A stretch of DNA of 64,000 bases from Denitratimonas sp037478135 (GCF_037478135.1 NZ_JBBHDV010000002.1:248001-312000); one strand, 5' to 3'; positions 8,218 through 16,915 are shown, counted from the stretch's first letter. Program-made: numbers and translations. Notes: generated from the letters alone by a model not told the origin.

Positions 8218-9936
8218 TCACAGCTTGCGCACCAGGGCTTCGAGATGGGCGCGATCCGGTGCGCGCAGCAGGGCATTGCGGCGCCGGCGCAGGCTTGCCA
8301 GGTCGCAGCGGCCGATATCGGCGTGGATCTCGGCCAGGCTGGTCGGGTGCATCGAAAAATCGGTCAGGCCCAGCGCCAGCAGCATCCGGATGTGGTGCGG
8401 ATCGCTGGCGATCTCGCCACAGATGGAGGCTGGCACGGCGGTGCGGCGCGCGCTGGAAATGATCCGGTCCAGCACCTGGATCACGGCCGGATACAGCGGT
8501 GAGAACAGGTCGCCGAGGCTGTCGTTGTCGCGGTCGGCGGCGAGCAGGTACTGCACCAGATCGTTGGTGCCGATCGAAATGAAATCCATCGCGTCGATCA
8601 TCGCGGACAGCCCGAGCGCGGCGGCCGGCACTTCGATCATCGCGCCCAGCGGCACGTCCTGCGCCAGATGATGGCCTTCGTCCAGCAATTCCCGGCGGCA
8701 TTCGGCCAGCAGTTCGCGTACCGCGAGCATTTCACGCCGGCGCGTGACCATCGGCACCAGGATGCGCACCGGACCGTAGCCGGAGGCGCGCAGCATTGCG
8801 CGCAGCTGGGTGCGGAACAGTTCGGGGCGGGCCAGCGCCAGGCGCACACCGCGAAGGCCGAGCGCGGGATTGGGTTCGCGTGCCAGGGTGATGCCGGCGC
8901 TGTCGGCCTTGTCGGCGCCCAGATCGAGGACGCGCAGTGTCACCGGGCGGCCGTTCATGCCCAGCACCGCGTCGCGGTAGGCGATCAGCTGTTCTTCTTC
9001 ATCCGGGGCGTCGTGGCGCTGCAGGAACAGGAATTCGGTGCGGTAAAGACCGATGCCGGACGCGCCCAGCTCGTGCGCGCGGGCGACGTCTTCGCGCGAT
9101 TCGGCATTGGCGCGCAGCAGGATTTCGACGCCATCGCGGGTGCGCGCCGGGATGTTGCGGCGGCGGGCGTGGGCGCGCTGTTCGCGTGCCAGCGAGAACT
9201 CGCGTTCGCGCAGTTCCAGCAGGTCGTCGGGGCCGGGTTCGACGATGATCTGGCCGTGCTGCGCATCGACCATCACCGCGGCGCCCTCGTGGATGCCGGC
9301 CAGCGCCTCGGGCGCCACGATCAGCATCGGCAGGCCGAGGCTGCGTGCCAGGATCGCGCTGTGCGACAGCGGGCTGCCCTGCGATACCAGTACCGCGACC
9401 ACACCGCGTTCGGCCAGTTGCGCCAGTTCCGCCGGTGCCACGGTGTCGCTGATCAGCACATCGCCGGCCAGGCCGATCACCGCGCTGTCGTGTGGCCCGG
9501 GTTGCAGTGCGGCCTGCACCCGGCCGATCAGGTGTTCGATGTCCTCGCGCCGCGCGCGCAGGTAGGGATCGTCCATCGCCTGGAAGATCGCCGCCAGCCG
9601 GTCGCGTTGCAGCTTCAGCGCGTACGCGGCGCTGTAGTGTTCGTCGCGGATCATGCCGGTGACGCTGGCGAGCAGTTCCGGATCGTCCAGCAGCAGCGCG
9701 TGGATATCGAGGAATTCGCCCAGTTCCGGGGTCAGCGCGCCGTGCAACTGATCGCGCAGTTGCTGCAGGGACTGGCGGGTGCTGGCGATGGCCTGATGCA
9801 GACGTTCGATTTCCGCATCGACTTCGTCTGGCGCAAGGTGGCGCTCTTCGATATCCAGCCGCTGCGGTTCGCGGATCCGCGCACGCCCCAGCGCCAAGCC
9901 CTTGGCGACGGTGATACCGGAAAGCGCCTGGCGCAT
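8218..9936 (-). CDS. ptsI: PTS enzyme I (phosphoenolpyruvate--protein phosphotransferase)
   Basis: A 572-residue enzyme I that autophosphorylates from PEP and passes phosphate to HPr. The phospho-histidine is H192 in GSPLSHSAILARSLGLP; the C-terminal PEP-binding barrel has the catalytic Cys506 in SICGE. There is no N-terminal GAF domain, so it is EI proper rather than EI-Ntr (PtsP). It lies just downstream of ptsH and a mannose-type IIA gene on the same strand. No sugar permease (IIB/IIC/IID) is present, so the chain here is likely regulatory rather than for transport. Confidence 0.94.
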   Translation of the reverse strand: MRQALSGITVAKGLALGRARIREPQRLDIEERHLAPDEVDAEIERLHQAIASTRQSLQQLRDQLHGALTPELGEFLDIHALLLDDPELLASVTGMIRDEHYSAAYALKLQRDRLAAIFQAMDDPYLRARREDIEHLIGRVQAALQPGPHDSAVIGLAGDVLISDTVAPAELAQLAERGVVAVLVSQGSPLSHSAILARSLGLPMLIVAPEALAGIHEGAAVMVDAQHGQIIVEPGPDDLLELREREFSLAREQRAHARRRNIPARTRDGVEILLRANAESREDVARAHELGASGIGLYRTEFLFLQRHDAPDEEEQLIAYRDAVLGMNGRPVTLRVLDLGADKADSAGITLAREPNPALGLRGVRLALARPELFRTQLRAMLRASGYGPVRILVPMVTRRREMLAVRELLAECRRELLDEGHHLAQDVPLGAMIEVPAAALGLSAMIDAMDFISIGTNDLVQYLLAADRDNDSLGDLFSPLYPAVIQVLDRIISSARRTAVPASICGEIASDPHHIRMLLALGLTDFSMHPTSLAEIHADIGRCDLASLRRRRNALLRAPDRAHLEALVRKL

Positions 9937-10008
9937 GTCAGTGGCCGGAAGCAGGCATCACGGCGCGCGGGCCGTGTGGTGGAAGAAGGGCGGGCATGGC
10001 GGGACGCT

Positions 10009-10278
10009 TCATGGCTGTTCGTCGAAACCGTTGGCGAACAAGGCTTCGGCCGCCGCCATGGCCTGGGCTTCGTCCGGGCCTTCCAGTTTCAATGTCACGC
10101 GCGTGCCCTGTGCGGCGGCCAGCAGCATCACGCCCATGATGCTCTTGGCGTTGACGCTGCGGCCACGGCATTCCAGCGTGGCATGGCTCTGGAAGCCGGA
10201 CAGCAGGTTGACCACGCGCGCGGCGGCGCGGGCATGCAGCCCGAGCCGGTTGGAGACGGTGAGTTCGCGTTCAAGCAT
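10009..10278 (-). CDS. ptsH: Phosphocarrier protein HPr
   Basis: An 89-residue HPr that relays phosphate from enzyme I to IIA proteins. The start at 10278 (MLERELTVSN) places the active histidine exactly at position 15 (NRLGLHARAA) and the regulatory serine at 46 (NAKSIMGVM), the site used by HPr kinase/phosphorylase. An hprK gene is indeed present elsewhere in the window. The start overlaps the end of the upstream IIA gene by 8 nt, indicating translational coupling. Confidence 0.96.
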   Translation of the reverse strand: MLERELTVSNRLGLHARAAARVVNLLSGFQSHATLECRGRSVNAKSIMGVMLLAAAQGTRVTLKLEGPDEAQAMAAAEALFANGFDEQP

Positions 10279-10663
10279 GGTCCAGCACCACGCCGGTCTT
10301 GCCACCGGCCACGGCGGTCAGGGCCAGTTCTTCCAATGGCAGTTCCGGGTAATTGCACAGCCGCAGCAGCATCGGCAGATTGAGCCCGGAGACGCGCCGC
10401 GCCGGGGTCCCGAGCTGGGTCAGGCGCGCGGCCAGATTGCTCGGCGAGGCGCCGTAGAGATCGGTCAGGATCAACACGCCCTGGCCCTGATCGGCACGCC
10501 GCAAGGCACCGCTGGCGTCCGGCAAAACCGCGTCCAGATCGATATCGAAATCCAGTTCGAACAGCTCCAGCGGCAACGGCACCCGGCCGAGCAGGCGTTC
10601 CAGCAGGGGCGGGTAGTGCGAGGCCGCACCGCGATGGGTGACAAGTAGCAGACCAACGTTCAT
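10271..10663 (-). CDS. Mannose-family PTS IIA component
   Basis: A 130-residue single IIA-Man domain. The N-terminal MNVGLLLVTHRG carries the predicted phospho-His (about residue 10), and LILTDLYGASPSNLA is the conserved second block. No IIB, IIC or IID partners are nearby. In Xanthomonads a lone IIA-Man sits with ptsH and ptsI and is thought to be a regulatory phosphate acceptor. The ATG at 10663 fits the family; a GTG one codon earlier is possible. It is first in a tight IIA-ptsH-ptsI operon. Confidence 0.9.
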   Translation of the reverse strand: MNVGLLLVTHRGAASHYPPLLERLLGRVPLPLELFELDFDIDLDAVLPDASGALRRADQGQGVLILTDLYGASPSNLAARLTQLGTPARRVSGLNLPMLLRLCNYPELPLEELALTAVAGGKTGVVLDHA

Positions 10664-10773
10664 CACGGCAGTCTAACCAATGCCGATGACATCCGGCAGC
10701 GTCGCAACGGCTTGACCGCATCCGCATCGGCCACGCAATGTGGCCGGTCCCGACACACGACAGGAACGCCCCG

Positions 10774-11322
10774 ATGCTGCTGGATGCCACCCGTTCGCAA
10801 CTGGTGCTGGTGGACTACCAGCATCGCCTGATGCCGGCGATCCACGAAAGCGCGCAGGCGCTGGAAAACGCCATCGTGCTGGGGCGTCTGGCGCAGTTGT
10901 TCCAGGTGCCGGCCTGGGGCACCGAGCAGGTGCCGGAAAAGCTTGGCGGCAATGATCCACGCGTGCGCGAATTGTGCGACCAGACGCTGGCCAAGCACCG
11001 CTTCGGCGCATTGCACGATGGCCTGCTGGCCTGGCTGCGTCCGGCGCAAGACGATGCCGCGCCGCGCGAACAGATCGTCGTGGCCGGCTGCGAAGCGCAT
11101 GTCTGCCTTCTGCAGACAGCGCTGGAAATGCTGAAGGCGGGTTTCGAGGTGTTCGTCGTGGCCGATGCCTGCGCTTCACGCACCGCGCGCAACCGCGATC
11201 TGGCCTTCGCGCGTCTGCAGACCGCCGGCGCACATCTGGTCAGCACCGAAATGGTGGCGTTCGAATGGTGCCGCTCGGCCCGGCACCCGGAATTCCGCCG
11301 GATGCTGGAGTTGGTCAAGTAG
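10774..11322 (+). CDS. Isochorismatase-family hydrolase
   Basis: A 182-residue cysteine-hydrolase-fold protein. The expected triad is visible: Asp in LVLVDYQ (residue 14), Lys in LAKHRFGA and the nucleophilic Cys in GCEAHVCLLQTA. Such proteins are often called YcaC-like or nicotinamidase-related hydrolases; the substrate cannot be read from sequence. The ATG at 10774 is preferred because it has AGGA upstream and begins where the family begins. It is divergent from the PTS operon with about 110 nt between them. Confidence 0.9.
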   Translation: MLLDATRSQLVLVDYQHRLMPAIHESAQALENAIVLGRLAQLFQVPAWGTEQVPEKLGGNDPRVRELCDQTLAKHRFGALHDGLLAWLRPAQDDAAPREQIVVAGCEAHVCLLQTALEMLKAGFEVFVVADACASRTARNRDLAFARLQTAGAHLVSTEMVAFEWCRSARHPEFRRMLELVK

Positions 11323-11406
11323 CCATTTCGGCAGGGAGTTCTGCGGATGCGTGCCGGATGCCAACGCGCTAAAGTGGGCGGCAGTGGAAATCTGGAGCTT
11401 CCCGCC

Positions 11407-11583
11407 ATGCCCGTTCATGTTGATGCCACCGAGCAGCTCTCCGAGTCGATGTTGCGTGATGCGTTGATGCAGGCGCGTGACGACCAGCGCCCTGCGATCT
11501 CTGCCGAAGATGCCAAGGCGCAGATGGATGCGCTCAAGGCGCGGCATCTGGAACAATTGGCCGCCATCATCCGGGCCGCATGA
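11407..11583 (+). CDS. Putative antitoxin of a type II TA pair (stability-determinant-like)
   Basis: A 58-residue acidic, helical protein: MPVHVDATEQLSESMLRD, then RPAISAEDAKAQMDALKARH. It resembles the small 'stability determinant' antitoxins encoded ahead of ParE/RelE toxins, in which a DxRPxIxxxEAxAxM segment winds round the toxin. Its stop overlaps the next start in ATGA, the usual antitoxin-toxin arrangement. The ATG at 11407 has GGAG upstream. The call rests on size, motif and gene pairing; no DNA-binding domain is obvious. Confidence 0.65.
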   Translation: MPVHVDATEQLSESMLRDALMQARDDQRPAISAEDAKAQMDALKARHLEQLAAIIRAA

Positions 11584-11885
11584 CGGTACGCTGGAGCGCG
11601 ATGGCGCTGGATGACCGCGCCAGCTTTCTGACATCAGCATTGGTGCGTGCATTGCAGGCGCCCGATCCACAGATTCACGCGGCTGCACTCGAATGCGATG
11701 CCCGTATCGAATCAGACGTCAACCGGCTTGAGGGCATTGCGACCTGGCGTGCAGGGCCGTTGCCCGATTCGCGTGTTTATCCGGCAGCCGATGGCCGATT
11801 CGTGATCCTTTACCGGCGTGATGGGCCCGATATCCTGATCGAGAGGGTACTGCCGACGCGCTCGAACTGGCTGGTTGACGGATAG
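11580..11885 (+). CDS. Putative RelE/ParE-superfamily toxin
   Basis: A 101-residue protein with the ParE/RelE pattern: an N-terminal VRWSAMALDDRASFL helix, then a beta-sheet core ending GRFVILYRRDGPDILIERVLPTRSNW, where the family carries the hallmark R-x-Y / I-x-R-V-x-x-x-R residues. It would act on gyrase (ParE type) or on translating mRNA (RelE type); the sequence does not decide which. It is coupled by ATGA to the antitoxin gene and ends 4 nt from the end of thrC, in convergent orientation. Confidence 0.68.
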   Translation: MTVRWSAMALDDRASFLTSALVRALQAPDPQIHAAALECDARIESDVNRLEGIATWRAGPLPDSRVYPAADGRFVILYRRDGPDILIERVLPTRSNWLVDG

Positions 11886-11889
11886 CCGG

Positions 11890-13173
11890 TCAATCGCCTT
11901 CCAGAACTTCCACCAGCACTGCGTAATCAGCCGGAACCGGATCGGTATGCGAAGGCCTCGCCAGCAGTTCAGCCAGCGCCGGTGGCGGGGCGACCTTGGC
12001 GCCGACCAGCGGTTCGACGATGCTTTCGAACTTGGCCGGATGGGCGGTGGCGGCCACCGCCCAGCTGCCGTCCAGTGCGAGGCTGTCGAGTGCGAAGATC
12101 GCGGTGGCGGTGTGCGGGCAGATCGCGAACAGGTGCCGGTCCCAGACTTCCTGGATCGTATCCTGGATGGTGGCATCGTCGACACTGATGGCGCGGAACG
12201 AGGTGCGCAGCGCGTCCTCGTCCGGATACAGCCAGCGCAGGCGTTCGAAGTTGCTTGGCGCGCCCACGTCCATCGCGTTGGCCAGGGTCGCGGTGCTGGC
12301 CTGCGGCACGTAGTCGCCGCCATCGAAGAAGCGCGGCAGCACATCGTTGGCATTGGTGGCCAGCAGCACTTCACCGATCGGCAGGCCGATCTTTCGCGCC
12401 AGGATGCAGGCCAGCGCATTGCCGAGGTTGCCGGTGGGGATCGCGAAATTGAGTTTTTCGCCATGTGCGCGGAAGTGGTCGAGCGCGGCCTTGGCGTAAT
12501 AGCTCATCTGCGGCAGCAGGCGCCCGAGGCTGATGCTGTTGGCCGAACTCAGCGGCACCCGGGATTGCAGCTCGGCATCGTTGAGCGCACGTTTCACCAG
12601 CGCCTGGCAGTCGTCGAAACTGCCGGCCACACGCAGCGCGCGAACGTTGTCGCCGAAGGCTCCGAGCTGATGCGCCTGGCGCGGTGAGACCCGGCCATCC
12701 GGGTACAGGATCAGCACGCGCAGGTTCGGCATGCCGTGGAACGCACCGCCGACCGCAGCGCCGGTATCGCCCGAGGTGGCCACCAGAATCGTCAATGGTT
12801 TTTCCGAACCGCTACGCAGGCGCGCAAGGCAGGCGGCAAGAAAGCGCGCACCGAAATCCTTGAACGCGGCGGTCGGGCCATGGAACAGCTCCAGCAGGAA
12901 GGTGCCGTCGCCCAGATCGCGCAGCGGCGCCGGGAAATCGAAGGCTTCCTCGCAGATCGCATCCAGTTCGGCAGCCAGCGCATCGCCTTCGAAGAACGGG
13001 CGCAGCAGCCTGGCGGCGATCTGCGGCAGGGATTGCCGGCCCTCGAAATCGGCCAGCGCCAGCACGGGAAGCTGTTCGGGAACATAGAGCCCGCCATCGG
13101 GCGCAAGACCGGCGGCGATGGCCTCGGACAGCGTGGCCGGCGCGGCGTCACCGCGGGTGGAAACAAAACGCAT
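11890..13173 (-). CDS. thrC: Threonine synthase
   Basis: A 427-residue PLP enzyme making threonine from O-phosphohomoserine, the last step of the pathway. The PLP lysine is K105 in GPTAAFKDFGARF; the SGDTGAAVGGAF phosphate loop and IPTGNLGNALAC follow. The start at 13173 (MRFVSTRG) is the family start and shares one base with the thrB stop (TGATG), indicating coupling. The frame remains open upstream inside thrB, but that extension is not conserved. Last gene of thrA-thrB-thrC. Confidence 0.97.
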   Translation of the reverse strand: MRFVSTRGDAAPATLSEAIAAGLAPDGGLYVPEQLPVLALADFEGRQSLPQIAARLLRPFFEGDALAAELDAICEEAFDFPAPLRDLGDGTFLLELFHGPTAAFKDFGARFLAACLARLRSGSEKPLTILVATSGDTGAAVGGAFHGMPNLRVLILYPDGRVSPRQAHQLGAFGDNVRALRVAGSFDDCQALVKRALNDAELQSRVPLSSANSISLGRLLPQMSYYAKAALDHFRAHGEKLNFAIPTGNLGNALACILARKIGLPIGEVLLATNANDVLPRFFDGGDYVPQASTATLANAMDVGAPSNFERLRWLYPDEDALRTSFRAISVDDATIQDTIQEVWDRHLFAICPHTATAIFALDSLALDGSWAVAATAHPAKFESIVEPLVGAKVAPPPALAELLARPSHTDPVPADYAVLVEVLEGD

Positions 13174-14084
13174 CACAGCACCTCCGCACGCGGTCCGGCG
13201 ACCGGCGATACATAAGATTGACTGGGAAAACCGGCCTGCGCGAACGCGGCCTGCATCGGTGCGGTGGCGGCTTCGGCCGCAGCCCGGCTGGCGAACCAGG
13301 CGAACACGCTCGGCCCGGCGCCGGAAATGCTCGCACCGAAGGCATCGGCATCCAGAGCGGCCTGCTTGACCTGCGCGAAGCCGGGAATCAGCGGAGCGCG
13401 GCGTGGTTCGACCAGCACATCGGCAAAGCCGGACCGCACCAGCGCCTCGTCGCCGCGCATGCAGCCGACCAGCACCTGCGCCAGATTGGCCGACTGCACA
13501 ACGAACTCGTTCAGTGCATAGCTGCCGGCCAGCGCTTCGCGCGCGCGGCGGGTTTCCAGCACCTGGTCCGGATGCACCAGCACGCAATGCCAGGCTTCCG
13601 GCACGTCGATTCTGACCATGCGTTCGGCGGTGGTCAGCACCAGCCCGCCGAGCAGCATCGGGCCGACGTTGTCACCATGGCGCGAACCGCTGGCGACCGA
13701 TTCGCCATCCAGCGCGAAGCGGTACAGCGCCTCGCGCGAAAGTGGCTCCTCCAGCAGTGCATTGGCCGCCACCAGCGCCGCCACGCACGAGGCCGCCGAA
13801 CCGCCCATCCCCGAGCCCAGCGGAATGCCTTTCTCGATTTCGATTTCGAACCCGAACGGCAGCGCCAGCGCTTCACGCAATGCGATCAATGCGCGCCCGG
13901 CGGTGTTGTCTGCCGCTTCCAGCGGCAAGGCCAGATCCAGGCCGTGGATGGCACGGATGCGCACCGTGGGTTCGTCGATGCGCTGCACCGTCACATGATC
14001 GCCGGCCCCGGCAAAACTGTGGCCGAGGAGGTCGAAGCCGACGCAGGCGTTGCCGATGCTGGCGGGGGAGAAGGCTGTGGGCAT
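13173..14084 (-). CDS. thrB: Homoserine kinase
   Basis: A 303-residue GHMP-family kinase that phosphorylates homoserine. Markers are the N-terminal AFSPASIGNACVGFDLLG, the ATP-binding PLGSGMGGSAASCVAAL (about residues 91-107), and the C-terminal GASISGAGPSVFAW glycine loop. The length is normal. It lies between thrA and thrC, separated from thrA by 200 nt of repeat DNA, so co-transcription depends on read-through of those repeats. Confidence 0.97.
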   Translation of the reverse strand: MPTAFSPASIGNACVGFDLLGHSFAGAGDHVTVQRIDEPTVRIRAIHGLDLALPLEAADNTAGRALIALREALALPFGFEIEIEKGIPLGSGMGGSAASCVAALVAANALLEEPLSREALYRFALDGESVASGSRHGDNVGPMLLGGLVLTTAERMVRIDVPEAWHCVLVHPDQVLETRRAREALAGSYALNEFVVQSANLAQVLVGCMRGDEALVRSGFADVLVEPRRAPLIPGFAQVKQAALDADAFGASISGAGPSVFAWFASRAAAEAATAPMQAAFAQAGFPSQSYVSPVAGPRAEVL

Positions 14085-14101
14085 TGGGCTGGCTGGGGAA
14101 A

Positions 14102-14129
14102 GGGGAATGGGGAATGGGGAATGGGGAAA
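14102..14129. repeat. 7-nt tandem repeat (GGGGAAT)
   Basis: Three perfect copies of GGGGAAT followed by a fourth with one change, between thrA and thrB. The same heptamer occurs inside metG at 35797-35831. Confidence 0.9.
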
Positions 14130-14137
14130 GATTGGCT

Positions 14138-14266
14138 CCCTCTCCCCTGCGTGCGGGGGAGGGGGCTGGGGCGAGGGGGCTTTCGCCGCGACAGTGCAAA
14201 AGCACTCGCGCCTGCATCGCTCACCCCTTCACCCTGATCGTCTCGCCCCGCACGCAGGGGAGAGGG
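14138..14266. repeat. Intergenic repeat with 21-bp terminal inverted repeats (member 2)
   Basis: A 129-bp element bounded by perfect 21-bp inverted repeats (14138-14158 and 14246-14266). The interior contains AAAAGCACTCGCGCCTGC (14198-14215), the inverse of a piece of the repeat at 6899-7013. It lies inside the thr operon, between thrA and thrB, and could form a long hairpin in the mRNA. No coding capacity is seen. Confidence 0.85.
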
Positions 14267-14284
14267 AACAATATCGGAGATCGG

Positions 14285-16786
14285 TTAGACCCGCGCCCCC
14301 AATGCCGCCGCCACGCGCAGCAGGTCCGAAAACACGCCGGCCGCGGTCACTTCCGGTCCGGCGCCGGGGCCTTGCACCACCATCGCATTGTCGAAATAGC
14401 GCTGGGTGGTGAACTGCACCACGTTGTCAGTGAGCTTCAGGTGGGCGAAGGCGTGGCTTTGCGGCAGGGCCTGCAATGCGACGCGGGCGCCGCCGTTGCG
14501 GTCCAGGCTGGCGACGTAGCGCAGCACCTGGCCGTTGGCGCGCGCCGATTCAAAGCGCTGCTGCATGGCCTCATCGTGCATATCGAGGCGCTCGAGGAAC
14601 TCCTGCGGCGAGACCGATTCCAGCCCCGGCGGGATCAGTGATTCGACTTCGACATCGGCCAGGCTCAGCTCGCGCCCGGCCTCGCGCGCCAGGATCACCA
14701 GCTTGCGTGCCACATCGGTGCCGGACAGATCGTCGCGCGCATCCGGTTCGGTATAGCCCAGCTGATGCGCCTGCCGCACCAGCGCCGAGAACGGCTGGCT
14801 GCTGTCGTATTTGTTGAACAACCAGGCCAGCGTGCCGGAGAAGATGCCTTCGATCGAATGCAACTCGTCGCCGGTGGCGATCAGGTCGCGCAGGGTCTGG
14901 ATCACCGGCAGTCCGGCGCCGACCGTGGCCTCGTAGCGGAAGCGGGCGTCGCCGGCACGCGCGGCGGTGCGGATGCGGCGATAGCGCTCGATCGGGCCGG
15001 AACCGGCATGTTTGTTCGGCGTGATCACGTGGATGCCGGCCGCCAGCCAGTCCGGATAGCGCTCGGCCACGTCCGGGTTGGCGCTGCAATCGATGATGAC
15101 CGCGTGCGGCAGGTGCGCGGCCGAGACGTGCGCGGTGAAGGCGTCCAGATCGGCGGCGCCGGCCTGCTCCCAGTGCTGGCGCCAGTCCGGATCGTGTTCG
15201 CCCAGCCACATCCGGCGGCTGGATGCGATCGCGCGCAGGCGCAGGTCGAGATTGGAATCGCGCAGCAGTTGCGGCGCGGTCTGCGCGAGCTGGTCCAGCA
15301 GCGCTGCGCCGACCTTGCCCGGGCCGATCACGCCAACCGAAATCGTCTGCGGCGAGAGCCAGAAGCCGGCATGGGCGGCACGCAGCGCCTTGCTCTCGTC
15401 ACTGCTGGCGATCGCCACCGAGATATTGCGTTCGGACGCCCCCTGCGCGATCGCGCGCAGGTTGACGTGGGCGCGTGCCAGTGTGCCGAGGAAGCGCGCC
15501 GCCACGCCGGGCCGGCCCGCCATGCCGTCGCCCACGGCGGCCAGCACGCTGATGCCGTCCTCCACCTGCACACTCTGGATCTGGCCCTGCGAAAGTTCCT
15601 GCGCGAAGGCGCGTTGCAGCGAGGCCTTGCCGGCCTGCGCCTGCGCCGCGCGCACCACGCAGCAGATCGAATGTTCGGACGAGCCCTGCGAAATCATCAC
15701 CACCGAGACATTGGCATCACGCAGCGTCGCGAATACGCGTTCGGCGGTGCCCGGCACGCCGATCATGCCGCTGCCTTCCACGTTCAGCAGTGCCAGATCG
15801 GACGACAGTGAAAGTCCCTTGGCCGGGAAATTGCCGTTTTCGTCGCCGCCGGCATCGATGCGCGTGCCCGGGTGGGAAGGGTTGAAGGTGTTGCGGATCA
15901 GGATCGGCAGGTTGCGCGCGATCGCCGGCGCCATGGTCTGCGGGTGGATCACCCTGGCGCCGAAATAGGCCAGTTCGCAGGCTTCGTTGTAGGACAGGCG
16001 CGGCAGGAACACGGCGTCGGGCACCACTCGCGGATCGGCTGACAGCACGCCATCGACATCGGTCCAGATGTTCAGCTCGCTGGCGCCGAACAGCGCGGCG
16101 AAGATTGCGCCGGTGAAGTCGCTGCCGTTGCGGCCCAGCGTGGTCGCCACACCGTGCGCATCACGCGCGATGAAACCGGTGATGACGATGCGCCGCTGCG
16201 GATGCGTGGCACGCCATTGCGTCAGGCGTGCCGCGCTGGTGTCCCAGTCGACCGCGATGCCGAGATCGTTGCGGCCGATGACCAGCACCTCGCGCGCATC
16301 CAGCGCCACCGCGTCCTGACCCAGCGCCGACAATGCCGCAGCCAGCAGCTGCGCGGACCAGACTTCGCCCAGGCCGTGCACGCGTTCCTTGGCCGCAGCG
16401 CCGGAAGGGCCCAGCAGCGCAATCGCGGCCAGCAGCGCGGACAGATCCTGGAACTGTGCGTCCAGCCAGGCCAGCGTGGCATCGGCGCCATCGCCCAGCA
16501 GCTGTTGCGCGGTGCGCTGGTGCTGTTCCCGCAGGGTGGCCAGTTGTGCGGGCCAGTCGCCATTGCCGCTGGCACTGTCGGCCAGCGCGATCAGCGCATC
16601 GGTGACGCCGCGCATCGCCGAGACCGTGGCGGTCTGGATCGGATCATCGCGTTCGGCCAGCAGGTTTGCGACGTGGCGGTAGCGCTCGGCATCGGCCAGG
16701 CTGGAACCGCCGAACTTGTGCGCGAACACGGGTTCGGAAGCCGGGGCGGCGAAGGGTGCGGCGGGAGCGGAAGGGAGCGCGTTCAT
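14285..16786 (-). CDS. thrA: Bifunctional aspartokinase / homoserine dehydrogenase
   Basis: An 833-residue fusion catalysing the first and third steps of the aspartate pathway. The N-terminal aspartokinase begins with HKFGGSSLADAERY and has GRNGSDFTGAIFAALF; two ACT-type regulatory segments follow (about 315-460); the C-terminal homoserine dehydrogenase has the NAD(P)-binding GVIGPGKVGAALLDQL and GIFSGTLAWLFNKY. The start at 16786 (MNALPSAPA) precedes the conserved kinase motif. Upstream lie a promoter and a Thr-rich leader peptide, so expression probably responds to threonine supply. First gene of the thr operon. Confidence 0.97.
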   Translation of the reverse strand: MNALPSAPAAPFAAPASEPVFAHKFGGSSLADAERYRHVANLLAERDDPIQTATVSAMRGVTDALIALADSASGNGDWPAQLATLREQHQRTAQQLLGDGADATLAWLDAQFQDLSALLAAIALLGPSGAAAKERVHGLGEVWSAQLLAAALSALGQDAVALDAREVLVIGRNDLGIAVDWDTSAARLTQWRATHPQRRIVITGFIARDAHGVATTLGRNGSDFTGAIFAALFGASELNIWTDVDGVLSADPRVVPDAVFLPRLSYNEACELAYFGARVIHPQTMAPAIARNLPILIRNTFNPSHPGTRIDAGGDENGNFPAKGLSLSSDLALLNVEGSGMIGVPGTAERVFATLRDANVSVVMISQGSSEHSICCVVRAAQAQAGKASLQRAFAQELSQGQIQSVQVEDGISVLAAVGDGMAGRPGVAARFLGTLARAHVNLRAIAQGASERNISVAIASSDESKALRAAHAGFWLSPQTISVGVIGPGKVGAALLDQLAQTAPQLLRDSNLDLRLRAIASSRRMWLGEHDPDWRQHWEQAGAADLDAFTAHVSAAHLPHAVIIDCSANPDVAERYPDWLAAGIHVITPNKHAGSGPIERYRRIRTAARAGDARFRYEATVGAGLPVIQTLRDLIATGDELHSIEGIFSGTLAWLFNKYDSSQPFSALVRQAHQLGYTEPDARDDLSGTDVARKLVILAREAGRELSLADVEVESLIPPGLESVSPQEFLERLDMHDEAMQQRFESARANGQVLRYVASLDRNGGARVALQALPQSHAFAHLKLTDNVVQFTTQRYFDNAMVVQGPGAGPEVTAAGVFSDLLRVAAALGARV

Positions 16787-16841
16787 CTGGGGGCCTTGAG
16801 TGGTGGTGGCCCGCCTTCGCGTTGGATGGGTTCGCCATGCG

Positions 16842-16915
16842 CCCCGCATCCTCGTCGAGGTGCGGAGCCGGGTTCGTGGAATCAGCGCACGACCGGACGC
16901 ACCCCGGTGGGGGTG
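16842..16915 (-). promoter_or_regulatory. Candidate attenuator: alternative stems in the thrA leader
   Basis: Read on the minus strand, four segments can pair in overlapping ways: CACCCC (16910-16915) with GGGGTG(CG) (16898-16905); that same GGGGTGCG with CGCACC (within 16857-16864); and CTCCGCACCTC (16857-16867) with GAGGATGCGGGG (16842-16853). This 1:2, 2:3, 3:4 arrangement resembles a ribosome-controlled attenuator. No U-run follows the last stem, so a classical intrinsic terminator is not seen; control by Rho or at translation is possible. Confidence 0.45.

Noticed and set aside
13174..13587. Longer thrC start inside thrB
   Set aside because: The added 138 residues are Arg/Gly-rich and unlike threonine synthase; the TGATG junction at 13173 gives the family start.
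14102..14129. Tandem heptamers considered as a CRISPR or phase-variation array
   Set aside because: Units are 7 nt with no spacers, lie between genes, and no cas genes exist; only the metG copy affects a protein.
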